Shown here piece by piece: positions 57,342 through 64,000 of a DNA stretch of 64,000 bases. A program made the translations under genes and the position numbers. The notes below the pieces were generated by a model. That model was given only the letters and a program-made list of their open reading frames with translations. It was not told the origin of the DNA and searched no databases. This DNA is from Streptomyces sp. CNH099 (GTDB lineage: Bacteria; Actinomycetota; Actinomycetes; Streptomycetales; Streptomycetaceae): contig AZWL01000001.1 in assembly GCA_000514715.1 (NCBI GenBank), positions 62,186-126,185 of the forward strand. Direction: 5' to 3'. Numbering within the stretch: position 1 is the first letter of the stretch; every line of letters starts with the position of its first letter.

Positions 57342-58087
57342 CGCGGCGCTCCTTCCGTACCGGCCAGAAGCCTTCCGGCGATGGTCAGGTCGAGCGCGGT
57401 ACGGGCGCCGCCCCCGCCCCACAGCCGCAGGTGGTCCAGCACCGTCGGCAGGTCGAGGGCGGGCGCGGCGCCGCGGCTCCGGGCCAGGGCGAGCCAGCGC
57501 ACGAGCCGGGCCGCGGTGGGGTAGTCGCGGCGCATCAGGGAGCGGGCGGCGCCGCGGCTGAGCGCCCGGACGTGGCGGCAGGCCCGCTGCTGGAAGGGCC
57601 CGTCCACCTCCGGGAGCGCCAGCGGCGCCAGCCGCGCCATGCGCCGCGACCGTTCCTGCCAGGACAGCGCGGCGTCCTCGGCCTCCTCGCCGGCGTCGGC
57701 GCCCCCGGCTCCCCCGAAGGCCCCTGGGCCGTCGGCCGGGTAGGGAACGGCCGTCCCGCCGTTCGTCCCGTGGGCGAGCAGCGCGGCGGTGGTGCGGTCG
57801 CGCCACCGCGCCTCGGCGCTGTCGTCCGGGTGGGGCGGGAACGCCTGCAGAGCCGAGCCGAGCGCCTCCCGGTCGGGCTGCGGCAACGGCTCCCGGCGGA
57901 AGAGGGCGGGCGCGAAGAGGTCGGGCCCCAGCACGCGCACGGCCGCCAGCGCGGCGGTGTCCGCCGGCCGGTCCGCGTCGGACACGGCCGGCAGCGGAGC
58001 CTGGGTGTCCCGGAGGACACCCAGGACGCGCCCGGCCAGCTGCTCCACCGCCTGGGCGTAGTCGGCCCGCAGTGCGGCATTCGACAT
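57338..58087 (-). CDS. Unrecognised protein in small-peptide operon
   Basis: 249 residues, soluble, Ala/Leu/Arg-rich and mainly helical, with a Gly/Ala/Glu-rich break near residues 115-140. No motif that I recognise (ALRADYAQAVEQLAGRVLGV; ARSLMRRDYPTAARLVRWLA; LPTVLDHLRLWGGGGARTAL). AAGGTGAG lies 7 nt before the ATG. It follows the 65-residue peptide gene after 62 nt and overlaps the next gene (ATGA). Confidence 0.75.
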   Translation of the reverse strand: MSNAALRADYAQAVEQLAGRVLGVLRDTQAPLPAVSDADRPADTAALAAVRVLGPDLFAPALFRREPLPQPDREALGSALQAFPPHPDDSAEARWRDRTTAALLAHGTNGGTAVPYPADGPGAFGGAGGADAGEEAEDAALSWQERSRRMARLAPLALPEVDGPFQQRACRHVRALSRGAARSLMRRDYPTAARLVRWLALARSRGAAPALDLPTVLDHLRLWGGGGARTALDLTIAGRLLAGTEGAPR

Positions 58088-58149
58088 CGGGCGCTCACCT
58101 TCTGCTGTCGGTCACGGACGTGGTTCCTCTTCGCCGGGTCCGGGGCCCG

Positions 58150-58347
58150 TTACGAGGGGCGCGGCTCCTTCGGGAGCTTCGGGGACGAGAGCAGCAGCCC
58201 GAGCAGCAGTGCCCCGGCACCCTGCGGGGAGTACACGGGCGCGTCGCTGAACGGGGCCTCCGGTTCGTCGACCAGCGCCGTGAGCGCGGCCCGCTCGGCC
58301 ACGCCGGCGCGGACGGGGGAGAGAGCCGGGGTCATCTGTACGGACAT
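58150..58347 (-). CDS. 65-residue peptide, candidate precursor of a modified peptide
   Basis: Small ORF with an excellent ribosome-binding site (GGAGG about 5 nt before the ATG). The first 40 residues are leader-like (MSVQMTPALSPVRAGVAERA, then LTALVDEPEAPF); the end is hydrophobic then Pro/Lys-rich (YSPQGAGALLLGLLLSSPKL, PKEPRPS). No Cys is present and Ser is common near the end. It is the first gene of a minus-strand run with two unrecognised proteins, a serine hydrolase and an ATP-grasp ligase. This resembles a RiPP locus. It could also be a small membrane or regulatory peptide. Confidence 0.7.
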   Translation of the reverse strand: MSVQMTPALSPVRAGVAERAALTALVDEPEAPFSDAPVYSPQGAGALLLGLLLSSPKLPKEPRPS

Positions 58348-58579
58348 CTTGCCTCCAAGAGTCGTCCCCTCGCGGTGTGCGACGGGAGGGAGTGGCTGCG
58401 CCGCGCAGTGACGAGCGCGACGGGTGCGGCCGGTGGTTTCACCCATCCGGCTCACTGCACCAACCACGTTGTCCCCTCCCCGCCCGCCACTCAGATCCCA
58501 CGGGCACGGAGACCACACGATGGTTGCATCCGGATGCACTGGGGTTTAGCGGCCCGCACGGCCGCCTCGGGCGGCTCCG
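58348..58579. other. Intergenic region before small-peptide gene
   Basis: 232 nt with no credible further gene. It holds a perfect palindrome (58525-58538). No convincing promoter hexamers were found; TTGGTG around 58462 on the minus strand is the best -35-like word. Confidence 0.5.
58525..58538. promoter_or_regulatory. 14-bp perfect palindrome upstream of small-peptide operon
   Basis: TGCATCCGGATGCA is fully self-complementary, 178 nt before the peptide ATG and 42 nt beyond the methyltransferase stop. Candidate operator. Confidence 0.45.
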
Positions 58580-59233
58580 TCACACCCGGGCCGTCAGGAC
58601 GTACCTCTCGTCGGAGACCGGCCCGCCCCACAACCGCTCGTCGCCGCCGAGGTCCTCGACGCGGACGCCCGCCACCAGCGGCCGCACCGCGGCGGCCAGC
58701 GCCTCCGCCCCGACACCGGCGCCCCACGGCAGCCCCCCGGTGCCCGCCCCGTACGGCTCCGCATCGGGCTCCGCGCCGCCCCACCGGCCCTCGACCAGCA
58801 CGAGAACCCCGCCGGGCCGCAGCCGCGACACCCACTCCCGCAGCGCGGCCTCCGGCTCCGGCAGCGTCCACACCAGATGCCGGGAGAGCACGGCGTCGAA
58901 CGTGTCGTCTCCGGTGGGCGGCGCCGAGGCCTCCCCCACCAGCAGCCGGGCCCGCAGCCCCGCGGCCGCCGCCTTGGCCCGCGCCTGCCCGACCATCCGG
59001 GGCGCCAGGTCCACACCGGTGACCCGGTGCCCGGCGGCGGCCAGCAGACAGGTCAACGTCCCCGTGCCGCACCCGACGTCGAGCACGTCGGCCCCGGTGT
59101 GCGGTATCCACGCGGCCAGGCGGTCCGCCCACGCCGCCCGCGTCGCCTCCTCCCGCAGTCCGTGGTCCGGCTCGTCGTCGAAACTGCCGGCCCGGCCGTC
59201 CCAGTAGGCGCCGATGGCGGAGAAGTTCGTCAT
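58580..59233 (-). CDS. SAM-dependent methyltransferase (class I)
   Basis: 217 residues. SAM motif I DVLDVGCGTGTLTCLLA, motif II GVDLAPRMVGQARAKA, and DAVLSRHLVWTLPEPE with LRPGGVLVLVEGRW as post motifs. The N-terminus (YWDGRAGSFDDEPDHGL) is like small-molecule methyltransferases of the UbiE/Coq5 type. GAGGA lies before the ATG. It lies upstream of the small-peptide operon in the same direction, but a 232-nt gap argues for separate control. Substrate unknown. Confidence 0.92.
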   Translation of the reverse strand: MTNFSAIGAYWDGRAGSFDDEPDHGLREEATRAAWADRLAAWIPHTGADVLDVGCGTGTLTCLLAAAGHRVTGVDLAPRMVGQARAKAAAAGLRARLLVGEASAPPTGDDTFDAVLSRHLVWTLPEPEAALREWVSRLRPGGVLVLVEGRWGGAEPDAEPYGAGTGGLPWGAGVGAEALAAAVRPLVAGVRVEDLGGDERLWGGPVSDERYVLTARV

Positions 59234-59370
59234 GTCCGGATCCTCGCAGCCGGCACTGACACCGCCGCGGTGAAGCGCGCACCGGCGCACGACAGGCTCG
59301 ACCACCGGCGCACCGCCCGCACTCCTTGCCGCCCGGCGGCGCCGCGGACCGCGCGCCGGCCGGCGCGCCC

Positions 59371-60459
59371 TCAGGCGTCCCACCCCAGGTGGCCGGCCAC
59401 GCGGTCCCAGTGGTGGTCGGCGTCGCCGAAGGCCAGCGCCCACGCCGCCGCCTGGCGGGAGAAGAGGTGCAGGTCGTGCTCGTAGGTGAAGCCGATCGCG
59501 CCGTGCACCTGGTGGCCCGTGTCGCAGACCCGCCGGCACGCCTCGCTCACCCACGCCTTGGCCATCGACACCTCCGCCGCGGCGTCCAGGCCGGCCGACA
59601 GCCGCCAGATCGCCTCGTACGCCAGGAAGCGCGAGCCGAGCACGTCGACGGCCATGTTCGCGCAGTGGTGCTGGACCGCCTGGAAGGAGCCGATGGGCCG
59701 GCCGAACTGCTCGCGCTCCGCCGCGTACTCGACCGTCATGTCCAGGACCCGCTGGGCGGCGCCGACCATCGCGGCGCAGGTGGCGGCGGCGCCGTACGCG
59801 TCGATCGCCTCCGCGACGGGGCGGCCGGCGGTCAGGGCGCGGTCGCGGGGCACGGCCACCCCGTCGAAGCGGACCCGGTGCGGCCGGTCGCCGCCGACCG
59901 CGTCGAGCCGCTCGCGCACGATGCCCGGCGACGTGACGTCCACCAGCAGCGCCGGCCCCGCGCCGGGCACGACGAGCAGGTCCTCCGCGACGTGCGCGTA
60001 CGGCACGAACTGCGCGGTGCCGTCGAGGACAAACCCGTCGTCCCGCTCGACCGCGCCGATCTCGCCGCCCGTGCCGTCCCAGCGGCCCGGCACGGCGCTC
60101 ATGACCCGCCCGCGGACGATCTCCCCGAGCCACCGCTCCTGCTGCGCCGCGGTGCCGAACCGGGCGAGGGGCAGCGCGCAGCACACCGCCGTGGACACCA
60201 GCGGGCTCGGTATCTGGAAGCGCCCCATCTCCTCCACGACCAGGCACAGTTCCAGGAAGCCGGCGCCGACGCCGCCGTGGGCCTCGGGCAGCGCCAGCCC
60301 GGTCCAGCCGAGGCCTGCCATCTCCTTCCACAGCGCGGCGGAGTAGCCGGCGGGTTCGTCCGCCATCGCCCGGGCCCCGGCGCTCGCGCTCCGCGACTCC
60401 AGGAGCCCCCGGGCCGTGGCCCGGATCAGCTCCTGGTCCTCGGTGAGTGTCAGGTCCAT
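59371..60459 (-). CDS. Acyl-CoA dehydrogenase (second of two in operon)
   Basis: 362 residues. Full acyl-CoA dehydrogenase fold: LTLTEDQELIRATARGLLES, LGWTGLALPEAHGGVGAGFL, ERDDGFVLDGTAQFVPYAHV (shortened flavin-binding middle), EYAAEREQFGRPIGSFQAVQ and CDTGHQVHGAIGFTYEHDLH at the C-terminal FAD contact. It oxidises an acyl-CoA at the alpha-beta carbons. Its ATG shares one base with the VOC stop. With the ACAD at 62240-63529 it could form a mixed complex, as known for actinobacterial FadE pairs. Confidence 0.92.
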   Translation of the reverse strand: MDLTLTEDQELIRATARGLLESRSASAGARAMADEPAGYSAALWKEMAGLGWTGLALPEAHGGVGAGFLELCLVVEEMGRFQIPSPLVSTAVCCALPLARFGTAAQQERWLGEIVRGRVMSAVPGRWDGTGGEIGAVERDDGFVLDGTAQFVPYAHVAEDLLVVPGAGPALLVDVTSPGIVRERLDAVGGDRPHRVRFDGVAVPRDRALTAGRPVAEAIDAYGAAATCAAMVGAAQRVLDMTVEYAAEREQFGRPIGSFQAVQHHCANMAVDVLGSRFLAYEAIWRLSAGLDAAAEVSMAKAWVSEACRRVCDTGHQVHGAIGFTYEHDLHLFSRQAAAWALAFGDADHHWDRVAGHLGWDA

Positions 60460-61430
60460 CAGGCCACCGGCGGGATCTTGTCGGACCGCACCCAGACGCC
60501 GGGCCGCTCCTCCCAGAAGAGCTGCACGAGCACGCCGCCGGTGTGCTTGGGGTGGATGAACGTGTCGCGCCAGGCGGCGCCGTCGGTGCTGCCCGCGTTC
60601 TCGCCGAACGCCGGCACCTCGTGGTGCGCGCAGGCCGCCATCGCCCGGTCCCAGTCGGCGACCTCGAAGGTCACGTGGTGCGCGGCGGCGCCGTTCTTGT
60701 TCCAGAACCGTTCGATGAACGAGTCCTCGCCGCGCGGCATGATGACCTCCCAGCAGATCGTCGATCCGGGGATGTTCAGCACGAGGTCCGCCATGTCCGG
60801 GTGTTCGTCCTCGGGCGTACGCCAGACCTCCACGAAGCCGGCGAGCCGCTCGTACCAGCGGGCCAGTTCGTCGCGGTCGGGGAACGCCTGGCACACGTGG
60901 TCGAGGGCGACGATGCCGAGCGAGGGCGCGTCCGGGGGTACCGCCCACGCGCGCTCTGCGCGCTGTGGGGGAGGCTCGGCGGTCGCCGGCGCGGCCGGCC
61001 CCTCGCCGCACAGGGCGAGGTCCCCCGGCCCGCGCAGCCGGAACAGCACGCCCGGCCCGCGCCCGGGCGGCGACAGCGACGCCTCCAGCCAGCCCCCGGC
61101 CCCGCCGGCGGCCGGTTCGACGCCGAGGGCCTCCAGTTCGGCGCGCGCGGCGCCGAGGTCGGGGACCTCGGCGGCGACGTGGTGCAGCCCCGGGCGGCCG
61201 CCCTGGCCGTCGAGGAACTCCCGGATCGCGGACTCCTCCCCGGCCGGCGCCAGCACCTCCCAGGTGTGCCCCGGGTTGCCGGGGAGCGCGAGCCGTACGC
61301 CGCGGCAGCCCTCGGCGGGGTTCTCCCAGCTCCGGGTCCGCCGGAAGCCGAACAGCCCTTCCAGCAGCGCCACCTGCGGCTCCAGCTCCGGCGCGACCTG
61401 GCCGATGTGGTCGATCCGGTAAATCCGCAC
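60459..61430 (-). CDS. Two-module VOC (glyoxalase/bleomycin-resistance fold) protein with repeat-encoded linker
   Basis: 323 residues. Two VOC modules: IYRIDHIGQVAPELEPQVAL to VLFRLRG (1-130) and GIVALDHVCQAFPDRDELAR to GGVLVQLFWEE (168-310). Metal-type His and Glu are seen in each (IDHIG, LHHVAAEV; LDHVCQ, AHHVTFEV, VLVQLFWEE). It resembles methylmalonyl-CoA epimerase/4-hydroxyphenylpyruvate dioxygenase-like proteins and probably works on a CoA ester in this pathway. Residues about 153-166 (PQRAERAWAVPPDA) are encoded by the palindromic repeat also found in the P1 peptidase gene. Confidence 0.88.
   Translation of the reverse strand: MRIYRIDHIGQVAPELEPQVALLEGLFGFRRTRSWENPAEGCRGVRLALPGNPGHTWEVLAPAGEESAIREFLDGQGGRPGLHHVAAEVPDLGAARAELEALGVEPAAGGAGGWLEASLSPPGRGPGVLFRLRGPGDLALCGEGPAAPATAEPPPQRAERAWAVPPDAPSLGIVALDHVCQAFPDRDELARWYERLAGFVEVWRTPEDEHPDMADLVLNIPGSTICWEVIMPRGEDSFIERFWNKNGAAAHHVTFEVADWDRAMAACAHHEVPAFGENAGSTDGAAWRDTFIHPKHTGGVLVQLFWEERPGVWVRSDKIPPVA
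60934..60973. repeat. Palindromic repeat, single copy, inside VOC gene
   Basis: Shares its first 21 nt exactly with both left halves at 33205 and 33227, then TCT, GCGCGC and TGTGGGGGAG as the right arm. It lies in the linker between the two VOC modules and keeps the frame. Confidence 0.85.
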
Positions 61431-61472
61431 AGATCCTCCTCGTTCGCTTCCGTTCCGCCCCGTGGACGCGGC

Positions 61473-62216
61473 TCAGCCGGGGTGCGGCTCGATCCAGTCG
61501 TACCCGTTGGTGACCAGTTCCTTGACGAGGCGCAGGTTGTACCTGTTCATCGCGGCGATCCGCTCGGCGAGTTCGCCGACCCGCTTGCCGAACTCCTCGG
61601 TCGGGTACACGTCGTTGACCAGCCCGATCTGCTGCGCCCGCGCGGCGTCGAGCCGGACGCCGGTGAACAGCAGCTCCTTGGCCATGGCCGTGCCGACCCG
61701 CCGCGGGAGCCGCTTGACGCCGCCCCAGCCGGGCGCGGAGCCGCCGAACTCCGGCTGGTCGGGGTCGCCGTCCTCGGTCATCTTCGGCCGGTACGGCGGG
61801 CGGGCGGACAGCGTGATCTCGACCAGGCCCATCTTCGCGTTGTCGGCGGCGACGATGAAGTCGGCGGCCAGCGCCAGCTCCAGCCCGCCGCCGACGGCGT
61901 AGCCGTGCACGGCCGCGACGACCGGGACGGACAGCCGCTCCATCATCGCGAACGTCTTCTCGCCGAGCCGGCCCTGCTCCACCCGCTCCCGCTTGGTGAG
62001 CTGCTCCGACCAGCCGAGGTCCATTCCCGCGCAGAACGCGCGCTCGCCGGCTCCCCGCAGCACCACCACGCAGACGTCCTCGTCGTCGTCCACCTCGGTG
62101 AAGAACCGGCGGAGTTCGCGCATCGTCGTCGGGGTGAGCGCGTTGAGCTTCTCGGGCCGGTTCAGGGTCAGCCAGGCGACCCGCTCCTCGATCTTGAGGT
62201 CGAGGGTTTCGTACAT
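61473..62216 (-). CDS. Enoyl-CoA hydratase/isomerase
   Basis: 247 residues, crotonase fold: VAWLTLNRPEKLNALTPTTM, ERAFCAGMDLGWSEQ (oxyanion hole), VVAAVHGYAVGGGLELALAA and DFIVAADNAKMGLVEITLSA. An insert (PYRPKMTEDGDPDQPEFGGS) between the two halves is unusual. The Glu of GLVEI is one catalytic position. It adds water to, or isomerises, an enoyl-CoA after dehydrogenation by the ACAD enzymes. Lies 23 nt after the first ACAD gene. Confidence 0.93.
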   Translation of the reverse strand: MYETLDLKIEERVAWLTLNRPEKLNALTPTTMRELRRFFTEVDDDEDVCVVVLRGAGERAFCAGMDLGWSEQLTKRERVEQGRLGEKTFAMMERLSVPVVAAVHGYAVGGGLELALAADFIVAADNAKMGLVEITLSARPPYRPKMTEDGDPDQPEFGGSAPGWGGVKRLPRRVGTAMAKELLFTGVRLDAARAQQIGLVNDVYPTEEFGKRVGELAERIAAMNRYNLRLVKELVTNGYDWIEPHPG

Positions 62217-62239
62217 GGAGTGGACTCCTCCTCGGTTCG

Positions 62240-63529
62240 TTAGCGGCTGCGCGGCAGTTTCAGCCCGCGGGTGGCGATGACGTCACGCTGGATCTCCGCT
62301 GCGCCGCCGAGGAAGGTGGAGGCCACGGAGTCGCGCGCCATGTGGGTGAAGACGGCCCCGAGCGGGGCGTCGCGGCGCTGCCAGAGCTGGGCGTACCGGC
62401 CGAAGGCCGAGGCGCCGGTACGGGCCAGCCGCTGGTGCAGCTCGGCGCCGAAGAGCTGGTTGACCGACGCCTCGTAGCCGGGCACGCCGCCGGCCGCCTG
62501 CTGGGACACGGTGTACCGGGCGAGGTTGTACTGGACCCGGATCTCGGTGTGGCGGCGGGCGATCTCCTGGCGCAGCGCTGCCCTGGTGTCGTCCCGGAGG
62601 AACCGGCGGCCCTCCGCCGAGCGGGCGTAGCCGACGAGTTCCGAGAGCGCCTGCTCGTACTTGATCGTGGCCCCGATGCCCGCCCGCTCGAAGCTCAGCG
62701 CGGTCATGGCGACGTACCAGCCGCGGTTCTCCTCGCCGACCCGGTTGGCCGCCGGCACCCGTACGTCCTCGAAGAAGATCTCGCAGAACGGCGCCGCGCC
62801 GCGGATGTCGCTGATCGGGCGGATGGTCACGCCGGGCGCGGTGGCGTCCACGAGCAGGAAGGTGATCCCGCGGTGCGGCTTCGTCGCCTCCGGGTCGGTG
62901 CGGACGAGCACGAACAGCCAGTCGGCGTACTGCCCGAGCGAGGTCCACACCTTCTGCCCGTTGACGATGTACGTGCCGGTGTCCTCTTCCCCGCTCCCGG
63001 CTCCGCCGGAGCGGGAGGCGCCCCCGTCCTCGCGGACCGCGCGGGTGCGCAGCGAGGCGAGGTCCGACCCGGAGCCCGGCTCCGAGAACCCCTGCGCCCA
63101 GGTGACCTCGCCCCGGGCGATCGGCGGCAGGTGCGCGGCGCGCTGCGCGGCGGTGCCGTGCGCCAGGAGCGTCGGGCCGAGCAGGAAGGCGCCGATCCCG
63201 TTCACGGTGGGGACGCGGGCGCGCATCATCTCCTCCTGGAGGATGAACTCCTCCAGCGCCGACAGGCCCGCCCCGCCGTACTCGGGCGGCCAGTGCGGCG
63301 CTATCCAGCCGCGCTCGGCGAGGGCCGCGGCCCACGCCCGGGCCCCGTCGCGGCGCGCCGGGTCGCCGGAGACGCGGTCGACCGGCCAGTTGTAGCCCCA
63401 GACGTCCTCGGGTTCGAGGCTCTGCTCGGCCTCGGGGTCGGGCACGTAGGCCGGCGGGAAGCGGTCGCGCACGAAGGCGCGCACCTCTTCCCGGAAGGCC
63501 GCCTGCTCCGGGGTGTCCGCCCAGTTCAC
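62240..63529 (-). CDS. Acyl-CoA dehydrogenase (first of two in operon)
   Basis: 429 residues. NWADTPEQAAFREEVRAFVR, RGWIAPHWPPEYGGAGLSAL, WAQGFSEPGSGSDLASLRTR, YIVNGQKVWTSLGQYADWLF and FLGGAAEIQRDVIATRGLKL are standard acyl-CoA dehydrogenase motifs. GTG start overlaps the stop of the acyl-CoA synthetase gene (GTGA). Residues AVREDGGASRSGGAGSGEED form an extra Gly/Ser-rich loop. Part of an acyl-CoA catabolic operon. Confidence 0.93.
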   Translation of the reverse strand: MNWADTPEQAAFREEVRAFVRDRFPPAYVPDPEAEQSLEPEDVWGYNWPVDRVSGDPARRDGARAWAAALAERGWIAPHWPPEYGGAGLSALEEFILQEEMMRARVPTVNGIGAFLLGPTLLAHGTAAQRAAHLPPIARGEVTWAQGFSEPGSGSDLASLRTRAVREDGGASRSGGAGSGEEDTGTYIVNGQKVWTSLGQYADWLFVLVRTDPEATKPHRGITFLLVDATAPGVTIRPISDIRGAAPFCEIFFEDVRVPAANRVGEENRGWYVAMTALSFERAGIGATIKYEQALSELVGYARSAEGRRFLRDDTRAALRQEIARRHTEIRVQYNLARYTVSQQAAGGVPGYEASVNQLFGAELHQRLARTGASAFGRYAQLWQRRDAPLGAVFTHMARDSVASTFLGGAAEIQRDVIATRGLKLPRSR

Positions 63530-64000
63530 GCCTGCTCCCCCTCCCGGTCCCAGGTGCCGGGCGTGAGGCCGTGGTCGCCCTCGGCCCGCAGCCGGTACTT
63601 GGCGACCTTGTCGGTGGGCGTGCGCGGCAGGGCGTCGATGAACTCGACGTAGCGCGGGACCATGGAACGGGGCAGCCGCTCCGCGCAGAACGCCACCAGC
63701 TCGGCGGGCTCCAGCGCCGCTCCCGGCCGCAGCACGACCGTCAGTTTGACGTCCTCGTCGCCCAGCTCGGAGGGCACGCCGATGGCGGCCGACTCCAGGA
63801 CCGAGGGGTGCAGGTTGACCTCGCACTCCAGGTCGAAGGCGGAGATGTTCTCGCCGCGGCGCCGGATGGCGTCCTTCATCCGGTCGAGGAAGTAGAAGTA
63901 GCCGTCGGCGTCGCGCCACACGCGGTCGCCGGTGTGGAACCACATGTTGCGGAAGCAGTCGGCCGTGGCCCCGGGGGCGCCGTAGTAGCCGGTCGTGATC
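63526..64000 (-). CDS. Acyl-CoA synthetase (AMP-forming), 5' part outside window
   Basis: The last 157 codons are present. WFHTGDRVWRDADGYFYFLD and RMKDAIRRRGENISAFDLEC are the A7-A8 motifs of adenylate-forming enzymes, and PRTPTDKVAKYRLRAEG is the C-terminal A10-like Lys region. It would activate a free acid with ATP and CoA as the first step of the operon that follows. Substrate unknown. The start lies beyond the right edge. Confidence 0.93.
   Translation of the reverse strand, partial: ITTGYYGAPGATADCFRNMWFHTGDRVWRDADGYFYFLDRMKDAIRRRGENISAFDLECEVNLHPSVLESAAIGVPSELGDEDVKLTVVLRPGAALEPAELVAFCAERLPRSMVPRYVEFIDALPRTPTDKVAKYRLRAEGDHGLTPGTWDREGEQA

Noticed and set aside
1..64000. CRISPR arrays, tRNA, rRNA, insertion sequences, prophage or integrase genes
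   Set aside because: No regularly spaced repeats, no cloverleaf or rRNA-like sequence and no transposase or integrase motifs were seen in reading the window. A tRNA scan was not possible here, so a missed tRNA cannot be fully excluded.

Overview
The window is chromosomal DNA from a high-GC, filamentous actinomycete, most likely Streptomyces or a close relative. The support is very high GC with G/C-rich third codon positions, frequent GTG and occasional TTG starts, dense translational coupling (ATGA and GTGA overlaps), several twin-arginine (Tat) secretion signals, a streptogrisin-type protease, a multi-domain chitinase, receptor-type Ser/Thr kinases, and a sugar ABC transporter without its own ATPase. 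No rRNA, tRNA or CRISPR array was seen. Both ends cut through genes: a CoA-transferase on the left and an acyl-CoA synthetase on the right.

Layout. (1) 1314-11762, minus strand: one tightly coupled run of LacI regulator, two sugar permeases, solute-binding lipoprotein, FOUR consecutive ADP-ribosylglycohydrolase (DraG/ARH) family genes, and ribokinase. Two LacI-type operators lie in front of it. This looks like an uncharacterised import-and-cleave route for a ribosyl compound. (2) 12088-15681, plus strand: a Tat-exported SelA/DgaE-like PLP enzyme, a Tat-exported RidA and a secreted amidohydrolase, ended by a perfect 44-nt palindrome. This resembles an extracytoplasmic ammonia-lyase pathway. 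(3) 15804-24396: a membrane PQQ-propeller protein, streptogrisin-type protease, LysR and AraC regulators, a secreted intradiol dioxygenase and a secreted amidohydrolase-fold protein. The protease and the dioxygenase carry nearly the same C-terminal polysaccharide-binding module. (4) 24419-32043: NUDIX-like protein, glutathionyl-hydroquinone reductase-like protein, GNAT, dienelactone hydrolase, small membrane proteins, a PadR unit and a CBM2-FN3-FN3-GH18 chitinase. (5) 32347-41216: a P1 peptidase interrupted in frame by a nested repeat, an MFS transporter, and a four-gene NIS siderophore operon with the vibrioferrin gene content (ATP-grasp, two IucA/IucC synthetases, PLP decarboxylase). The operon is preceded by an iron box and has a TTA codon at codon 3 of its first gene.

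(6) 41275-44107: two adjacent damaged genes, a GH47 mannosidase with a frameshift and an LtrA-like membrane protein with an in-frame amber stop. (7) 44082-53877: a small membrane protein, a MurA with Asp in place of the fosfomycin-target Cys, GNAT, NPP1-type secreted protein, FHA protein, two overlapping Ser/Thr kinases, glutathione peroxidase and an FG-GAP lipoprotein. (8) 53922-58347, minus strand: a 65-residue peptide with a strong ribosome-binding site, two unrecognised proteins, a serine hydrolase and an ATP-grasp ligase. This has the look of an undescribed peptide-modifying (RiPP-like) locus. (9) 58580-64000: a SAM methyltransferase and an acyl-CoA catabolic operon (synthetase, two acyl-CoA dehydrogenases, enoyl-CoA hydratase, two-module VOC protein).

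The strongest candidates for new biology are the four-DraG/ribokinase operon, the exported PLP-lyase/RidA/amidohydrolase set, the vibrioferrin-like siderophore operon and the small-peptide locus.
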